Position numbers and translations under genes: made by a program
DNA from: an uncultured Paludibaculum sp.
Lineage (GTDB): Bacteria; Acidobacteriota; Terriglobia; Bryobacterales; Bryobacteraceae
Assembly: GCF_963665245.1 (NCBI RefSeq)
Contig: NZ_OY762268.1
Location: forward strand, 310,001-374,000
Reading direction: 5' to 3'
Length of the DNA: 64,000 nucleotides
Shown here: positions 26,895 through 35,939 of the stretch, piece by piece
Layout: the number at the start of each line of letters is the position of its first letter
Numbering within the stretch: the first letter of the stretch is position 1
Notes under the pieces: model-generated
The model's input: only the letters and a program-made list of their open reading frames with translations
What the model was told of the DNA's origin: nothing
Databases searched by the model: none

Positions 26895-28022
26895 CGCCCA
26901 CCCGCACCCCACGGATTCCCCCAAGCCGAAGGCTGGGGCTGCCGAAGACCCCAGGATGTCGCGAGACCGAAGGGCCGCGCCCACCTGCACTCCACGGATT
27001 CCCCCAAGCCGAAGGCTGGGGCTGCCGAAGACCCCAGGATGTCGCGAGACCGAAGGGCCGCGCCCACCTGCACTCCACGGATTCCCCCAAGCCGAAGGCT
27101 GGGGCTGCCGAAGACCCCAGGATGTTGCGAGACCGAAGGATCGTGCCCACCCGCACTCCACGGATTCCCCCGAGCCGCAGGCTGGGGCTGCCGAAGACCC
27201 CAGAATGTCGCGAGACCGAAGGATCGTGCCCACCCGCACTCCACGGATTCCCCCAAGCCGCAGGCTGGGGCTGCCAAAGACCCCAGGATGTCGCGAGACC
27301 GAAGGGCCGCGCCCACCCGCACTTCACGGATTCCCCCAAGCCGAAGGCTGGGGCTGCCGAAGACCCCAGGATGTCGCGAGACCGAAGGGCCGCGCCCGCC
27401 CGCACCCCACGGATTCCCCCAAGCCGCAGGCTGGGGCTGCCGAAGACCCCAGGATGTCGCGAGACCGAAGGGCGGCGCCCACCCGCACCCCACGGATTCC
27501 CCCAAGCCGAAGGCTGGGGCTGCCGAAGACCCCAGGATGTCGCGAGACCGAAGGGCCGCGCCCGCCCGCACCCCACGGATTCCCCCAAGCCGAAGGCTGG
27601 GGCTGCCAGAGACCCCAGGATGTCGCGAGACCGAAGGGCGGCGCCCACCCGCACCCCACGGATTCCCCCAAGCCGAAGGCTGGGGCTGCCGAAGACCCCA
27701 GGATGTCGCGAGACCGAAGGGCCGCGCCCGCCCGCACCCCACGGATTCCCCCAAGCCGAAGGCTGGGGCTGCCAAAGACCCCAGGATGTCGCGAGACCGA
27801 AGGATCGTGCCCACCCGCACTCCACGGATTCCCCCAAGCCGAAGGCTGGGGCTGCCGAAGACCCCAGGATGTCGCGAGACCGAAGGGCGGCGCCCACCCG
27901 CACCCCACGGATTCCCCCAAGCCGAAGGCTGGGGCTGCCAAAGACCGGAGGATGTCGCGAGACCGAAGGATCGTGCCCACCCGCACTTCACGGGTTCCCC
28001 CAAGCCGAAGGCTGGGGCTGCC
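26895..28022. repeat. Tandem array of 83-bp repeats, about 13.5 units
   Basis: The sequence ACGGATT recurs exactly every 83 bases, at 26911 + 83n for n = 0 to 12 (last full unit at 27907), with a degenerate final copy at 27990 (ACGGGTT) that breaks off at 28022. About 15 bases of a unit end precede the first. Units share a ~62-base core and a ~21-base variable tail of few types; reading tails left to right as classes gives A A B B E C D C D C B D B', so block duplications of 166 bases are visible. Each core holds an imperfect hairpin (CCCC, bulged A, AGCC, GAA loop, GGCT, GGGG). No stop trinucleotide occurs on either strand in the common unit, so all six frames stay open, but 83 is not a multiple of 3. 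Probably non-coding; function unknown. Confidence 0.97.
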
Positions 28023-28298
28023 CCGTACGCGCTATGGACACGAGCGCCAGGCGCAAGATCATTGGGCGGGCGAGGCTACGGTCCTCGTCCGACCCGGTCC
28101 CGAAGCATAAGCGACGGGCTAAGCACGATGGCGGCCGCCGGTCGCACTCCGGCGTCCACAGAGAGGGGAACCGCGATGGGCAAGGAGTCCCGTATGGCCT
28201 TGAGCGCCACCAAACCCGACGGCGCCGTGTTACGAACCCGAACTCCGGAGGAGGCGCCGTCCGCCCATTGCGAACCGCGCCCGTCAGGAAGCGGGCTC

Positions 28299-29048
28299 AT
28301 GTCCACTGTCTCTTCGGCGGACGAGCGAAGACCACGCGGGGCCGAGCGGCAAAATAGCATAGTTTGCGGTGCCATCTGCCGCCTGGGTGGTCTGGTGCTG
28401 CTCGCCGGCTCCACTGCCATGGCCGCGTTCGGTCCGGGCTGCGCAATCTCCGGCCGCGTAACCGATCAGCAGGGGAGGCCGTTGGAGTCCACCCCAGTCG
28501 TCGCCGTAAGGACCGGCGCCCTGGGGTTTGGACAGGACGTGCCGTCAGGGGGTGTGACGACCGATGAGCGCGGCGCGTTCTGTCTGACGGGCCTGCGGTC
28601 GGGCGAGTACTTCCTCCGGGTCCTGCCATCGGGGGCCGCGCCATCGGCTTCTCCGGCGTGCAAGGAGTGCTGCGCGGCCGGCAGCGACTTCCCACGAAGT
28701 TACTACTATCGAGTGCAGAAGACTGGCCGCCGGCAGGCAGTGCGGGTGGAGGAGGGGCGGACGGTATCGGGGGTGGCGGTGGTGATACCGCGTGTGCCCG
28801 CGTACTGCGTGTCCGGAGAGGCCCTTGATCGCGCCGGAGCCCTGCGCGACGACGTGGCCCTGAGTTTGGAGGGCGATGGCTGGTCGTCGTCGGTGATGAA
28901 CGAGGGTGGGCGGTTTCTGCTGACGAACCTGGTAGCCGGGCAGTATCTACTGGTGATCAGGCAGCGGGGTGTGTCTGGCTCAGTGTTGGCGCGTGAGGTG
29001 ATTCGCGTCGGCCGGCAGAACGGGCGGGTAGTGGTGAGACTCCAGTGA
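28299..29048 (+). CDS. Secreted carboxypeptidase-regulatory-like domain protein
   Basis: 249 residues from the ATG at 28299, chosen because AGGAA lies 8 bases upstream. The frame stays open leftwards through the whole tandem array, but that part is low-complexity repeat translation and I exclude it. After a hydrophobic segment (ICRLGGLVLLAGSTAMAAF) come two beta-sandwich repeats: CAISGRVTDQQGRPLESTPV ... GAFCLTGLRSGEYFLRV, and YCVSGEALDRAGALRDDVALSL ... GRFLLTNLVAGQYLLVI. These are the transthyretin-like carboxypeptidase-regulatory fold, often attached to surface proteins. No catalytic domain is present. The long, polar N-terminus before the hydrophobic segment is unusual, so the true start may be later. 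Confidence 0.65.
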   Translation: MSTVSSADERRPRGAERQNSIVCGAICRLGGLVLLAGSTAMAAFGPGCAISGRVTDQQGRPLESTPVVAVRTGALGFGQDVPSGGVTTDERGAFCLTGLRSGEYFLRVLPSGAAPSASPACKECCAAGSDFPRSYYYRVQKTGRRQAVRVEEGRTVSGVAVVIPRVPAYCVSGEALDRAGALRDDVALSLEGDGWSSSVMNEGGRFLLTNLVAGQYLLVIRQRGVSGSVLAREVIRVGRQNGRVVVRLQ

Positions 29049-29528
29049 CGCGAGTTGGCGACCGCCCCGGCCGTAGGGCGGACGCTTCCGATCCTCAGGT
29101 CCGCTCTCCCACAGGCGTTGCGAAGCCGGCAGTGGCCCCAGTCCGGCGACAACCCCTCCGCCCCGAGGCAGGGCGAAGTCCAGGTGAGCGGAGCAGTTCG
29201 TGCCGGGGGCCGCAGCCACGCAGAGGCCGACTGGGCACGACAGTGGATCATTCATCGTGAACCAGTGCTCCACACATCCGTTTCGGCGCTCCGCCGGACT
29301 CGCCACTTCCGGCGTGGAGCGAGAGTTCAATCAGATGCGGCCAAAAGCTCAACTGGACATAGCAACAGAGGGAAGCACAACAGCCAGGCAGCCGGCATCC
29401 ACAGATTCCACGAACTAGACCGCGCGAACCCCCGCCATCTCGACCTGCCGCCCCACTCAACCGCGCTTACGGACGGATAACGGAGCTATGAGCATACTCA
29501 TCCGACGTGAAGGCTATGATGAAGGAGC
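29049..29528. other. Intergenic stretch with no supported gene
   Basis: 480 bases. An open frame on the plus strand (29055-29480) has no start signal, no recognisable domain and Arg/Pro/Ser-rich composition typical of GC-rich noise. I see no RNA gene or clear terminator. Confidence 0.5.
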
Positions 29529-29942
29529 TTGACCCACATCACGATTCAGGCAAAGATCGCGGGACGTCGAGGCCACCTGGTTGCACCTCTGGAACTGCGG
29601 CCAGAGCGACCGCTAAGCACAGCTCGCGAGCTTCTGACGGAAATCGTTCGCCAACAGGTTGCCGCATTCGCCCGGAGAAAACACGAAGCCGGATTTCTAA
29701 GAATTCTCACTCCGGGCGATGTCGATCTTGGGCGCGAAACCGGCCGGATTGTGTCGGGCGAGCAGGAGCCGGACGACCGCATGCCAGATGTCGAGCAGGC
29801 TGTGGACGATGCCATCTCCGCATTTCAGGACGGTTTCTACTACTTGTTCGTCAACGACATTCAGGTGGAACTCCTGGACCAGATACTCAACGACGTCGGG
29901 GACGTTCTGATTGTCCGCCTGACGCCGCTGGCAGGGGGGTAA
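29529..29942 (+). CDS. Small conserved-looking protein paired with DUF4132 protein
   Basis: About 137 residues: an acidic, alpha/beta protein with KHEAGFLRILTPGDVDLGRETGR and DAISAFQDGFYYLFVNDIQVELLDQILNDVGDVLIVRLTPLAGG. No family recognised. The next gene starts on the base after its TAA, so the two are almost certainly co-translated. The start is uncertain: TTG at 29529 is the only plausible initiator after an in-frame TGA at 29520, but AAGGAG lies only one base before it, too close for normal initiation. A frame error or an atypical start is possible. Confidence 0.65.
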   Translation: MTHITIQAKIAGRRGHLVAPLELRPERPLSTARELLTEIVRQQVAAFARRKHEAGFLRILTPGDVDLGRETGRIVSGEQEPDDRMPDVEQAVDDAISAFQDGFYYLFVNDIQVELLDQILNDVGDVLIVRLTPLAGG

Positions 29943-32900
29943 GTGCCGACGCCCGAGGAGCTACAGTCACAACTTCAGCGGTTTGAGAATCCGAAGGGAT
30001 CCGAGGATCTGCGGAGCCGCCTGCAAGCGTTGCCGCCCCGGCTTGCGATGATTGGGATCGCTTTTCTGGAGTGCCTGACAAGCCGATGGGACGATGAACG
30101 GGCGCCACAGCGGCAGCAGGAGAGGCGCGCCATTGAAGGTCTTGACGACAACAGCCGCCTCCAGTTGTTCGGCACCCTTTTCCCATGCATCGCCGAGCAT
30201 GTCGAGGCGAGCTGGCAACTCCAGAAGAAACTGCCGTATCAACTGGGTTATCTTCGCAGGGCGTTCCGCGCGCCGCTGCATTCGGAGTACACGTCGGAGA
30301 CGCGGATCGATTGGCTGGATTCGCTCCTCAGGACAGCCGTTCGCTACCATTGTGACCGCGAGTTCCTCACGGTTTGGGGAGCACATCTGGGCTGGGGGAC
30401 GGAGCATGCGGTAGGCCTATTGCTGGCAGGGCTCCTCGATTCGGAACATCCCGCACGCGCGCAGACGTACAACGCCCTGGTTCGGATTCTAGAGGGTGAG
30501 CATGAGATTGCCGCGCCTGCCCGATACGCGGTCACGGCCTTGCTCTCCAGTTCACGGCCGGAGGGTTGGGGTGTGGTGGAACGGCTCCTGTTGGCGGCCC
30601 AGCGGCAGGAAGGGCTACGACAGGTCGTGCTGGAGTCCGTCGACTTCGCGCACCGCGATGCCTTCCTCAGAATGCTTCAGTTGATCGTGCGCGAGAAACT
30701 CGGCCGGTTCGCTGCTGTCGCTCGCGCCGTAGCCGTCTGGTTCGGCCTGCCGATAGACTCCGAGCAATCGAAGCTGATCGACAGCATGATTATCGAGACG
30801 CTGGAAGACCTCGAAGACGACAAAGTGCGCGCAGATAGGATCGATCGGGCGGAAGGGCAGACACTCTTCCTGGCTCTTTGGGCTCAGGCGTTCGAAGACG
30901 TAGCCATCGCGACGGAGATGGCCGCGCTGCTTGCCTTGGATCCCAGTTTCGAAAGGCGCTACCCCGCCATTCACCTGCTGGCCCAGTTGGGAACTCGGCC
31001 GGCTGCTCGGGTACTGAGAGGTTCTCTGCGGGATTCAGACCTGCGAGTGGCGATCAAGGCCATGGAAATCATCCCTGCCTACTCGCGTTGGTGTGTCCAG
31101 GAAACCGATACCGGTGACACGTTCGAGGCGCTTCAAAGCCTCATTGCGCGTGTGCCCGCCGACGAGACGCTCCAGCCCGCCGTTTGGGCCTGGAACAGAA
31201 TCAGGGCGAGGCACGCCGATGTGGCAAGTAGACTGATTGCCAATCGGGGAGATCGTCCGTTTGCGGAGCTGGCGCCTTACCTGCCTGCCATGGATGCCGA
31301 CGGGCGGCGTTCGCTGTTGAGTTCGATCCAGGATGCTGTCAGAAAGAGGCCGACGCTTCAGGCGGATGAACGTGAACTTGCGTTCTCGCTGCTGGGTGAC
31401 CCCAGCAACGGAGTGAGACAAGCGGCCTTCGAAATCCTCGGGAGTGCGACGTTGACGGGCAGCGAGGCCGAAGCGATCGAGCCCTTGCTGACGCGAAAGG
31501 CGTCGGACCTCCGCCGTGGTGTCATTCGTCTTCTGCTCAGGCAGGCCGCTGCCGACTGCCGGTTGACCATTGAACGGCTTTCCAGTTCGGCGGACCCCTT
31601 GATGAAGCAGGCGGCTGAGGAGATCCAATCGGAACTGGAACCGAAGAGCGTTCCGGCCGCCTCTTTGCACGATGGCCTGGGGCTCTTCGATCCGGCGCAG
31701 CGAACAAGTCCGGTTGCGCCCAGCAACGTGCTCGCCGGCAAGCTCTCAACCCCATCCGCTGAACGGCTGCTGCTGTCCTTGGACGGGCTCGTCGACGAGA
31801 ATCGCGAAGCATCGGTTACCGTCAAAGGCTACGACGGTAGTGTTGCTCGCGAGTTGTTCGGGAATCTTCGTTGGGTCGATCCGGATCGGGACTATCCGCT
31901 GGGTCCGGTATGGGCTGCCTGGTGGGAGGCGCGGAGGCGGGAAGACGGAGCCGATGAGGTCGAACTCGCTCGCGCCCTGTGCACTGTCGTGCTCGCAACG
32001 AATCAGCATGAGCCTGACTGGGCGAGCCGAACGGCGGACGAATTGGCCGGAAGCGCGAAGTTGAAGTTTCCCTATCTTGTCCGCAATACCCTGTGGTACC
32101 TGACGGCGGATACTTGCACCATTCAGGCGGCCGGCTTCCTCCTTGACGCTGTGGAAACCTATCTTCACCGGATCGCGAACAACTATGACCCCGGCGCGAC
32201 CGAAGCCCATTACCACTCAAGCTGGCGCACCATACCCCTGGGCCTGCTCACTCGGGTGCTGGAATCATGCCGCGCCCGGCACCCTGAACATTGGGATGTA
32301 GGACTTTGGCGGCGGTACTGGATGCTCCTTCGCTGGATCGACGAAGGACTGCCGGCGGACGACCGGCACTACCCGGCTTTGGAGATCACTCTCACCGCGC
32401 ACAAGCTCGACATCGCTACCGAGGCTGATGTCTACGATCAGTTGCTTGGTGGGCGCGGGCATCGTGGTTACGGTTTGTACGACCTGGCGGCAGTCACGAA
32501 GCGCAAGCCCCACACGCTGGTTGGTGCCTTCCCCGAACTGGCCGTGTTTGCGGGCCGATGCCGCGACCGGATTCTGGAAGTCGAGTTGAAGCGTGGAGAC
32601 CTTCCGACGGCAGCCAGTCCCGCGGCACTCAGCCTGGGTGCGGTGTTCGGTGCTGAACTGGCGGTGACTCTGTTGAAGCTGCTCGGCAAGGATCCGCTCT
32701 CGAGGGGCTACAGCGCAGACAACGAAAGCAAGTCCGTCGTGTTGAGCCATCTGCTACGAGTTTGCCTCCCGGCTGGACGAGATACAGCGGACACTTTCGC
32801 TGTATACGCGAGAACGGCCGGACTTTCGCGTAAGCGACTGGTGAATCTCGCGCTCTATGCGCCGCAATGGGCGGCGTACGTGGAGCAGGCGACAGGCCTT

Positions 32901-34643
32901 GCCGGTTTGGAGGACGTCGCCTACTGGCTCCATGCGCACACCAAGGATTCCCAGTGGACCGTCGAGGCAGAGATCCGGGAGCTATGGTTTGCCGAGGTGA
33001 GTGAACGAACGCCACTGCCCCGGCAGGAACTGTTGGATGGTGCGGTTGACGTCGACTGGTTTCGTCGGGTGCGCCCCCGGCTGTCGGCGGAGGATTGGTG
33101 CTTGATTCTTGATTCCGCGAAGTTCGCATCCGGAGGCGGCGGCCACAAACGCGCGCAGCTGTTTGCCGGCGCGATCGGCGGTGAGGTGCAAGCTCCGGAA
33201 CTGGCCGCGCGCATCCAGGAAAAGCGCAGTCAGGACGCGGTACGGGCAATCGGCCTCGTGCCCCTTCCGCCGCGTGACCCTGAACGGCGGCGGGCAATTC
33301 TCTCTCGATACGAGGTACTGCAGCAGTTCCTCCGCGAAGGCAGGCAGTTTGGCGCACTTCGGCAGGCGAGCGAGAAGCTCGCGTACTCGATCGGGCTAAC
33401 AAACCTCGCGCGGGTTGCCGGCTATCCCGATCCGCAGCGCCTGTCCTGGGCGATGGAGGCGGAGGCAATTGCCGACCTAAAGGGCGGTCCCGTCGATGTC
33501 GCCGAGGGCGACGTAAGGGCCGTTCTCTCTGTGAACCGCTCGGGTGAACCGGAGTTGGCGTTCGAGAAGAACGGCAAGGTATTGAAAGACCTGCCTGTAT
33601 CGCTACGGAAGTCACCAGTGTTCGCAGCGCTACGCACCAGAAAAACAATGCTGGCGCAGCAGACGTCGCGGATGAGGCTATCCCTGGAAGAGGCGATGAT
33701 TCGTGGTGATCGATTCACCATTCCGGAAGTCGAAGAGTTAGCTGATCATCCTCTTCTTCGTCCCATGGTCGCTGCGCTGCTCTTTGTCAGTGAGAACGGT
33801 GAGGTTCACTGGCATGAGGATCTGCGCCGTGGACAGGGGACGCTTCGCATCGCTCACCCTATAGACCTGCTGGAGTCCGGAGAGTGGGCTGGGCGGCAGA
33901 AGGAATGCCTTCAGGTGGAACGAGTACAGCCCTTCAAGCAGGCGTTTCGCGAACTCTACATACTCACTAAGGCCGAGCGCGATCTGGAGAACCATTCCGG
34001 CCGGTACGAAGGGAGTCAAGTGAATCCCAGGCAGGCCCTGACCGTGCTAGGCAAACACGGTTGGGTGAACGTGCCGGACGAAGGGGTCCGCAAGACATTT
34101 CACGCCGACAACGTTTCCGCATGGGTGACATTCCTGGAGGGTTGGTTCACACCGGCCGACGTGGATGGCCTGACTGTGAAGCACGTCGTTTTTACGGGCA
34201 GGAGCGACGGGAAGGCGATTCCGCTCGACAAAGTCTGCCCTCGCATCTTCAGTGAGGCAATGCGCGATCTGGATCTGATGGTCAGCGTAGCGCATCGGGG
34301 CGGTGTTGATCCCGAAGCCACCGCATCGACAGTTGAGATGCGCACAGCGCTACTGCGGGAGACTTTGAATCTCCTGAAGATCAGGAATGTCCGCTTCCAG
34401 CAACAGCACGCATTCGTCGATGGAAAGATCGGCAATTACAATGTCCATCTCGGCAGTGGAACCGTCCACCGTCAACCTGGCGGCAGTCTGTGCATCATAC
34501 CGGTTCACTCCCAGCATCGAGGCAGGATATTCCTACCATTTGCCGACAACGATCCAAAAACCGCCGAGATCATTTCGAAGGTTCTCCTGTTGGCGCAGGA
34601 TGACAAGCTAAAGGATCCGACGATCCTTGAACAGCTACGATAG
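29943..34643 (+). CDS. Giant DUF4132 (MolR/YehI-like) protein with HEAT-like repeats
   Basis: 1566 residues, GTG start immediately after the upstream stop codon. The first ~600 residues are helical repeats of HEAT type (for example AARVLRGSLRDSDLRVAIKAMEII and GDPSNGVRQAAFEILGSATLTG). The middle and end match the DUF4132 family known from E. coli YehI/MolR: around residues 1170-1330 YPDPQRLSWAMEAEAIADLKGG through SENGEVHWHEDLRRGQGTLRI, and the C-terminal block NYNVHLGSGTVHRQPGG ... HRGRIFLPFADNDPKTAEIISKVLLLAQD (DUF7737-like). No signal peptide or membrane helix: a cytoplasmic protein. Biochemical activity is unknown. In E. coli the family lies near MoxR-ATPase and vWA genes, which are not adjacent here. 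Confidence 0.85.
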   Translation: MPTPEELQSQLQRFENPKGSEDLRSRLQALPPRLAMIGIAFLECLTSRWDDERAPQRQQERRAIEGLDDNSRLQLFGTLFPCIAEHVEASWQLQKKLPYQLGYLRRAFRAPLHSEYTSETRIDWLDSLLRTAVRYHCDREFLTVWGAHLGWGTEHAVGLLLAGLLDSEHPARAQTYNALVRILEGEHEIAAPARYAVTALLSSSRPEGWGVVERLLLAAQRQEGLRQVVLESVDFAHRDAFLRMLQLIVREKLGRFAAVARAVAVWFGLPIDSEQSKLIDSMIIETLEDLEDDKVRADRIDRAEGQTLFLALWAQAFEDVAIATEMAALLALDPSFERRYPAIHLLAQLGTRPAARVLRGSLRDSDLRVAIKAMEIIPAYSRWCVQETDTGDTFEALQSLIARVPADETLQPAVWAWNRIRARHADVASRLIANRGDRPFAELAPYLPAMDADGRRSLLSSIQDAVRKRPTLQADERELAFSLLGDPSNGVRQAAFEILGSATLTGSEAEAIEPLLTRKASDLRRGVIRLLLRQAAADCRLTIERLSSSADPLMKQAAEEIQSELEPKSVPAASLHDGLGLFDPAQRTSPVAPSNVLAGKLSTPSAERLLLSLDGLVDENREASVTVKGYDGSVARELFGNLRWVDPDRDYPLGPVWAAWWEARRREDGADEVELARALCTVVLATNQHEPDWASRTADELAGSAKLKFPYLVRNTLWYLTADTCTIQAAGFLLDAVETYLHRIANNYDPGATEAHYHSSWRTIPLGLLTRVLESCRARHPEHWDVGLWRRYWMLLRWIDEGLPADDRHYPALEITLTAHKLDIATEADVYDQLLGGRGHRGYGLYDLAAVTKRKPHTLVGAFPELAVFAGRCRDRILEVELKRGDLPTAASPAALSLGAVFGAELAVTLLKLLGKDPLSRGYSADNESKSVVLSHLLRVCLPAGRDTADTFAVYARTAGLSRKRLVNLALYAPQWAAYVEQATGLAGLEDVAYWLHAHTKDSQWTVEAEIRELWFAEVSERTPLPRQELLDGAVDVDWFRRVRPRLSAEDWCLILDSAKFASGGGGHKRAQLFAGAIGGEVQAPELAARIQEKRSQDAVRAIGLVPLPPRDPERRRAILSRYEVLQQFLREGRQFGALRQASEKLAYSIGLTNLARVAGYPDPQRLSWAMEAEAIADLKGGPVDVAEGDVRAVLSVNRSGEPELAFEKNGKVLKDLPVSLRKSPVFAALRTRKTMLAQQTSRMRLSLEEAMIRGDRFTIPEVEELADHPLLRPMVAALLFVSENGEVHWHEDLRRGQGTLRIAHPIDLLESGEWAGRQKECLQVERVQPFKQAFRELYILTKAERDLENHSGRYEGSQVNPRQALTVLGKHGWVNVPDEGVRKTFHADNVSAWVTFLEGWFTPADVDGLTVKHVVFTGRSDGKAIPLDKVCPRIFSEAMRDLDLMVSVAHRGGVDPEATASTVEMRTALLRETLNLLKIRNVRFQQQHAFVDGKIGNYNVHLGSGTVHRQPGGSLCIIPVHSQHRGRIFLPFADNDPKTAEIISKVLLLAQDDKLKDPTILEQLR

Positions 34644-34976
34644 GCACCAGACGCTCGTGTTTCGGGTGCTTCCGGACAAATAGCAGGCTGCTCCATCCAT
34701 CCATCCAGCCTCCCTTGTGGACGGACGGCCATCCCTGGCCTTACTGCCTCGTGCCGAGGTCGGGGCCACAGGAGCAAGTTGCCCGAAGCCGCCGCCGGCG
34801 CGTTTCGACTCGCCCGCCGAAGCGGTCCGGCCGATTCAAAGAATACCTTCCGCTCGTTTTCAATCACTTACAGCCCAACGCTCTCGAAACGCTTTTTTTC
34901 TCATGCTCCAATTCCGCCATACGCTCACCTTCCGCCCACGACGGCGGATCGAGCGAACAGAAAGGATTGGTTATTT
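34644..34976. other. Intergenic stretch upstream of NARxHG-type gene
   Basis: 333 bases holding only a short CCAT repeat near 34695-34707 and several overlapping Arg/Pro-rich open frames that look spurious. No promoter, RNA or terminator is convincing. Confidence 0.5.
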
Positions 34977-35939
34977 ATGGAGAAGCGCTCCCGGGCCGAA
35001 CAGGCTCGCATCAACGGCTGCAAGTCGCGCGGCCCGGTTACCGCCGAGGGCAAGGCCCGCTCGGCTCTCAATGCCGTCACTCATGGTATGTCCGCCCACT
35101 CGCCCGTCCTCCTCACGGACGACTGTCGCCGTCTCTTCCTCGACCACCGCCAGGCATTCATGCAACGCTTCCAGCCCACCGATACCGTCGAGGTCGACAT
35201 CGTCTCCAACATCGCCGACGCCTACTGGAACCTTGCCCGCTACACCAGCTATCAGGCTTCATTGGAGTTGATGGAGCTCGAAGACAATCGCGCACGCTGG
35301 AACAAACAATACATGGGGTTGACCGTACCCCTTCAGCAGGCCAAAGCCTTTCAGCGGCTGTCCGCCGAGTCGAATGCCCCCGCGCTGGCCCTTCGCTACA
35401 TGGCCCACTGGCAGCGCGTCATCGACAACTCCCTCAGGAATCTGGCCGACCTGCGCACCAAATGTCCCGCGGAGTTCGGCACGCTTCTCGCGGACGCGAC
35501 CTTCGAAGACCACCTGCCCGCACCTGAGCCCCACAATCCCGACGCGCTGGACTGCGGCCAGTCGATGGACGCCTCTTCGCAAAATTACGAAACGAACCAA
35601 ACAGACCCAGAAAACAAAGAGGTTACCTTCGAAATTCCGAACCCAACGGAACCGAAGCCCGAACCCAACGGGAGTCCAATCGCACAGCCCCCGTCCCTCT
35701 TTCGCCGGATCACGGACCTCCGGGCCGTCTCCAGTCCTTTGGGGGCATCACGGCAAGGCAGGGAGCGTGACACCGGAACCGCATTTGGCTGCTGTACTAT
35801 AGTTGGCGCCCAGCCGGGCGATGGGGTGCAACTTCGAGGGAACGATATACTTAGGGTTGCTCTACCTCTTCCCGTGCCAGGGGAGGGAAGTCGAGAACGC
35901 GACGAGTGGAGTGGGCATCCGGAGGGATTGGACCGATGA
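34977..35939 (+). CDS. Uncharacterised protein with GPVTxEGKAxSxxNAxxHG motif
   Basis: 320 residues from the ATG at 34977 (AAAGGA about 10 bases upstream). The start RAEQARINGCKSRGPVTAEG continued by KARSALNAVTHGMSA matches a widespread, unnamed family of Acidobacteria and Planctomycetes with a conserved N-terminal (S/T)GPxTxEGKA...NAxxHG signature. A helical middle (DTVEVDIVSNIADAYWNLARYTSYQ and LMELEDNRARWNKQ) follows. The last third is Pro/Asn/Glu-rich, and from about base 35750 the translation looks like noncoding sequence; a frameshift or an earlier natural end cannot be excluded. The stop overlaps the queC start as ATGA. Function is unknown. Confidence 0.65.
   Translation: MEKRSRAEQARINGCKSRGPVTAEGKARSALNAVTHGMSAHSPVLLTDDCRRLFLDHRQAFMQRFQPTDTVEVDIVSNIADAYWNLARYTSYQASLELMELEDNRARWNKQYMGLTVPLQQAKAFQRLSAESNAPALALRYMAHWQRVIDNSLRNLADLRTKCPAEFGTLLADATFEDHLPAPEPHNPDALDCGQSMDASSQNYETNQTDPENKEVTFEIPNPTEPKPEPNGSPIAQPPSLFRRITDLRAVSSPLGASRQGRERDTGTAFGCCTIVGAQPGDGVQLRGNDILRVALPLPVPGEGSRERDEWSGHPEGLDR

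Noticed and set aside
26911..28022. CRISPR array
   Set aside because: The constant part is ~62 bases and the variable tails repeat in a few classes rather than being unique spacers; no cas gene is near.
26235..28357. Several 400-residue proteins across the tandem array
   Set aside because: They arise because the 83-bp unit lacks stops in all frames; they are repeat translations, not proteins.
29055..29480. 141-residue hypothetical protein
   Set aside because: No Shine-Dalgarno, no domain, Arg/Pro/Ser-rich; left as intergenic.
35780..35935. PreQ1 riboswitch upstream of queC
   Set aside because: A hairpin (35866-35887) exists, but the conserved preQ1 loop sequences and pseudoknot were not recognised.
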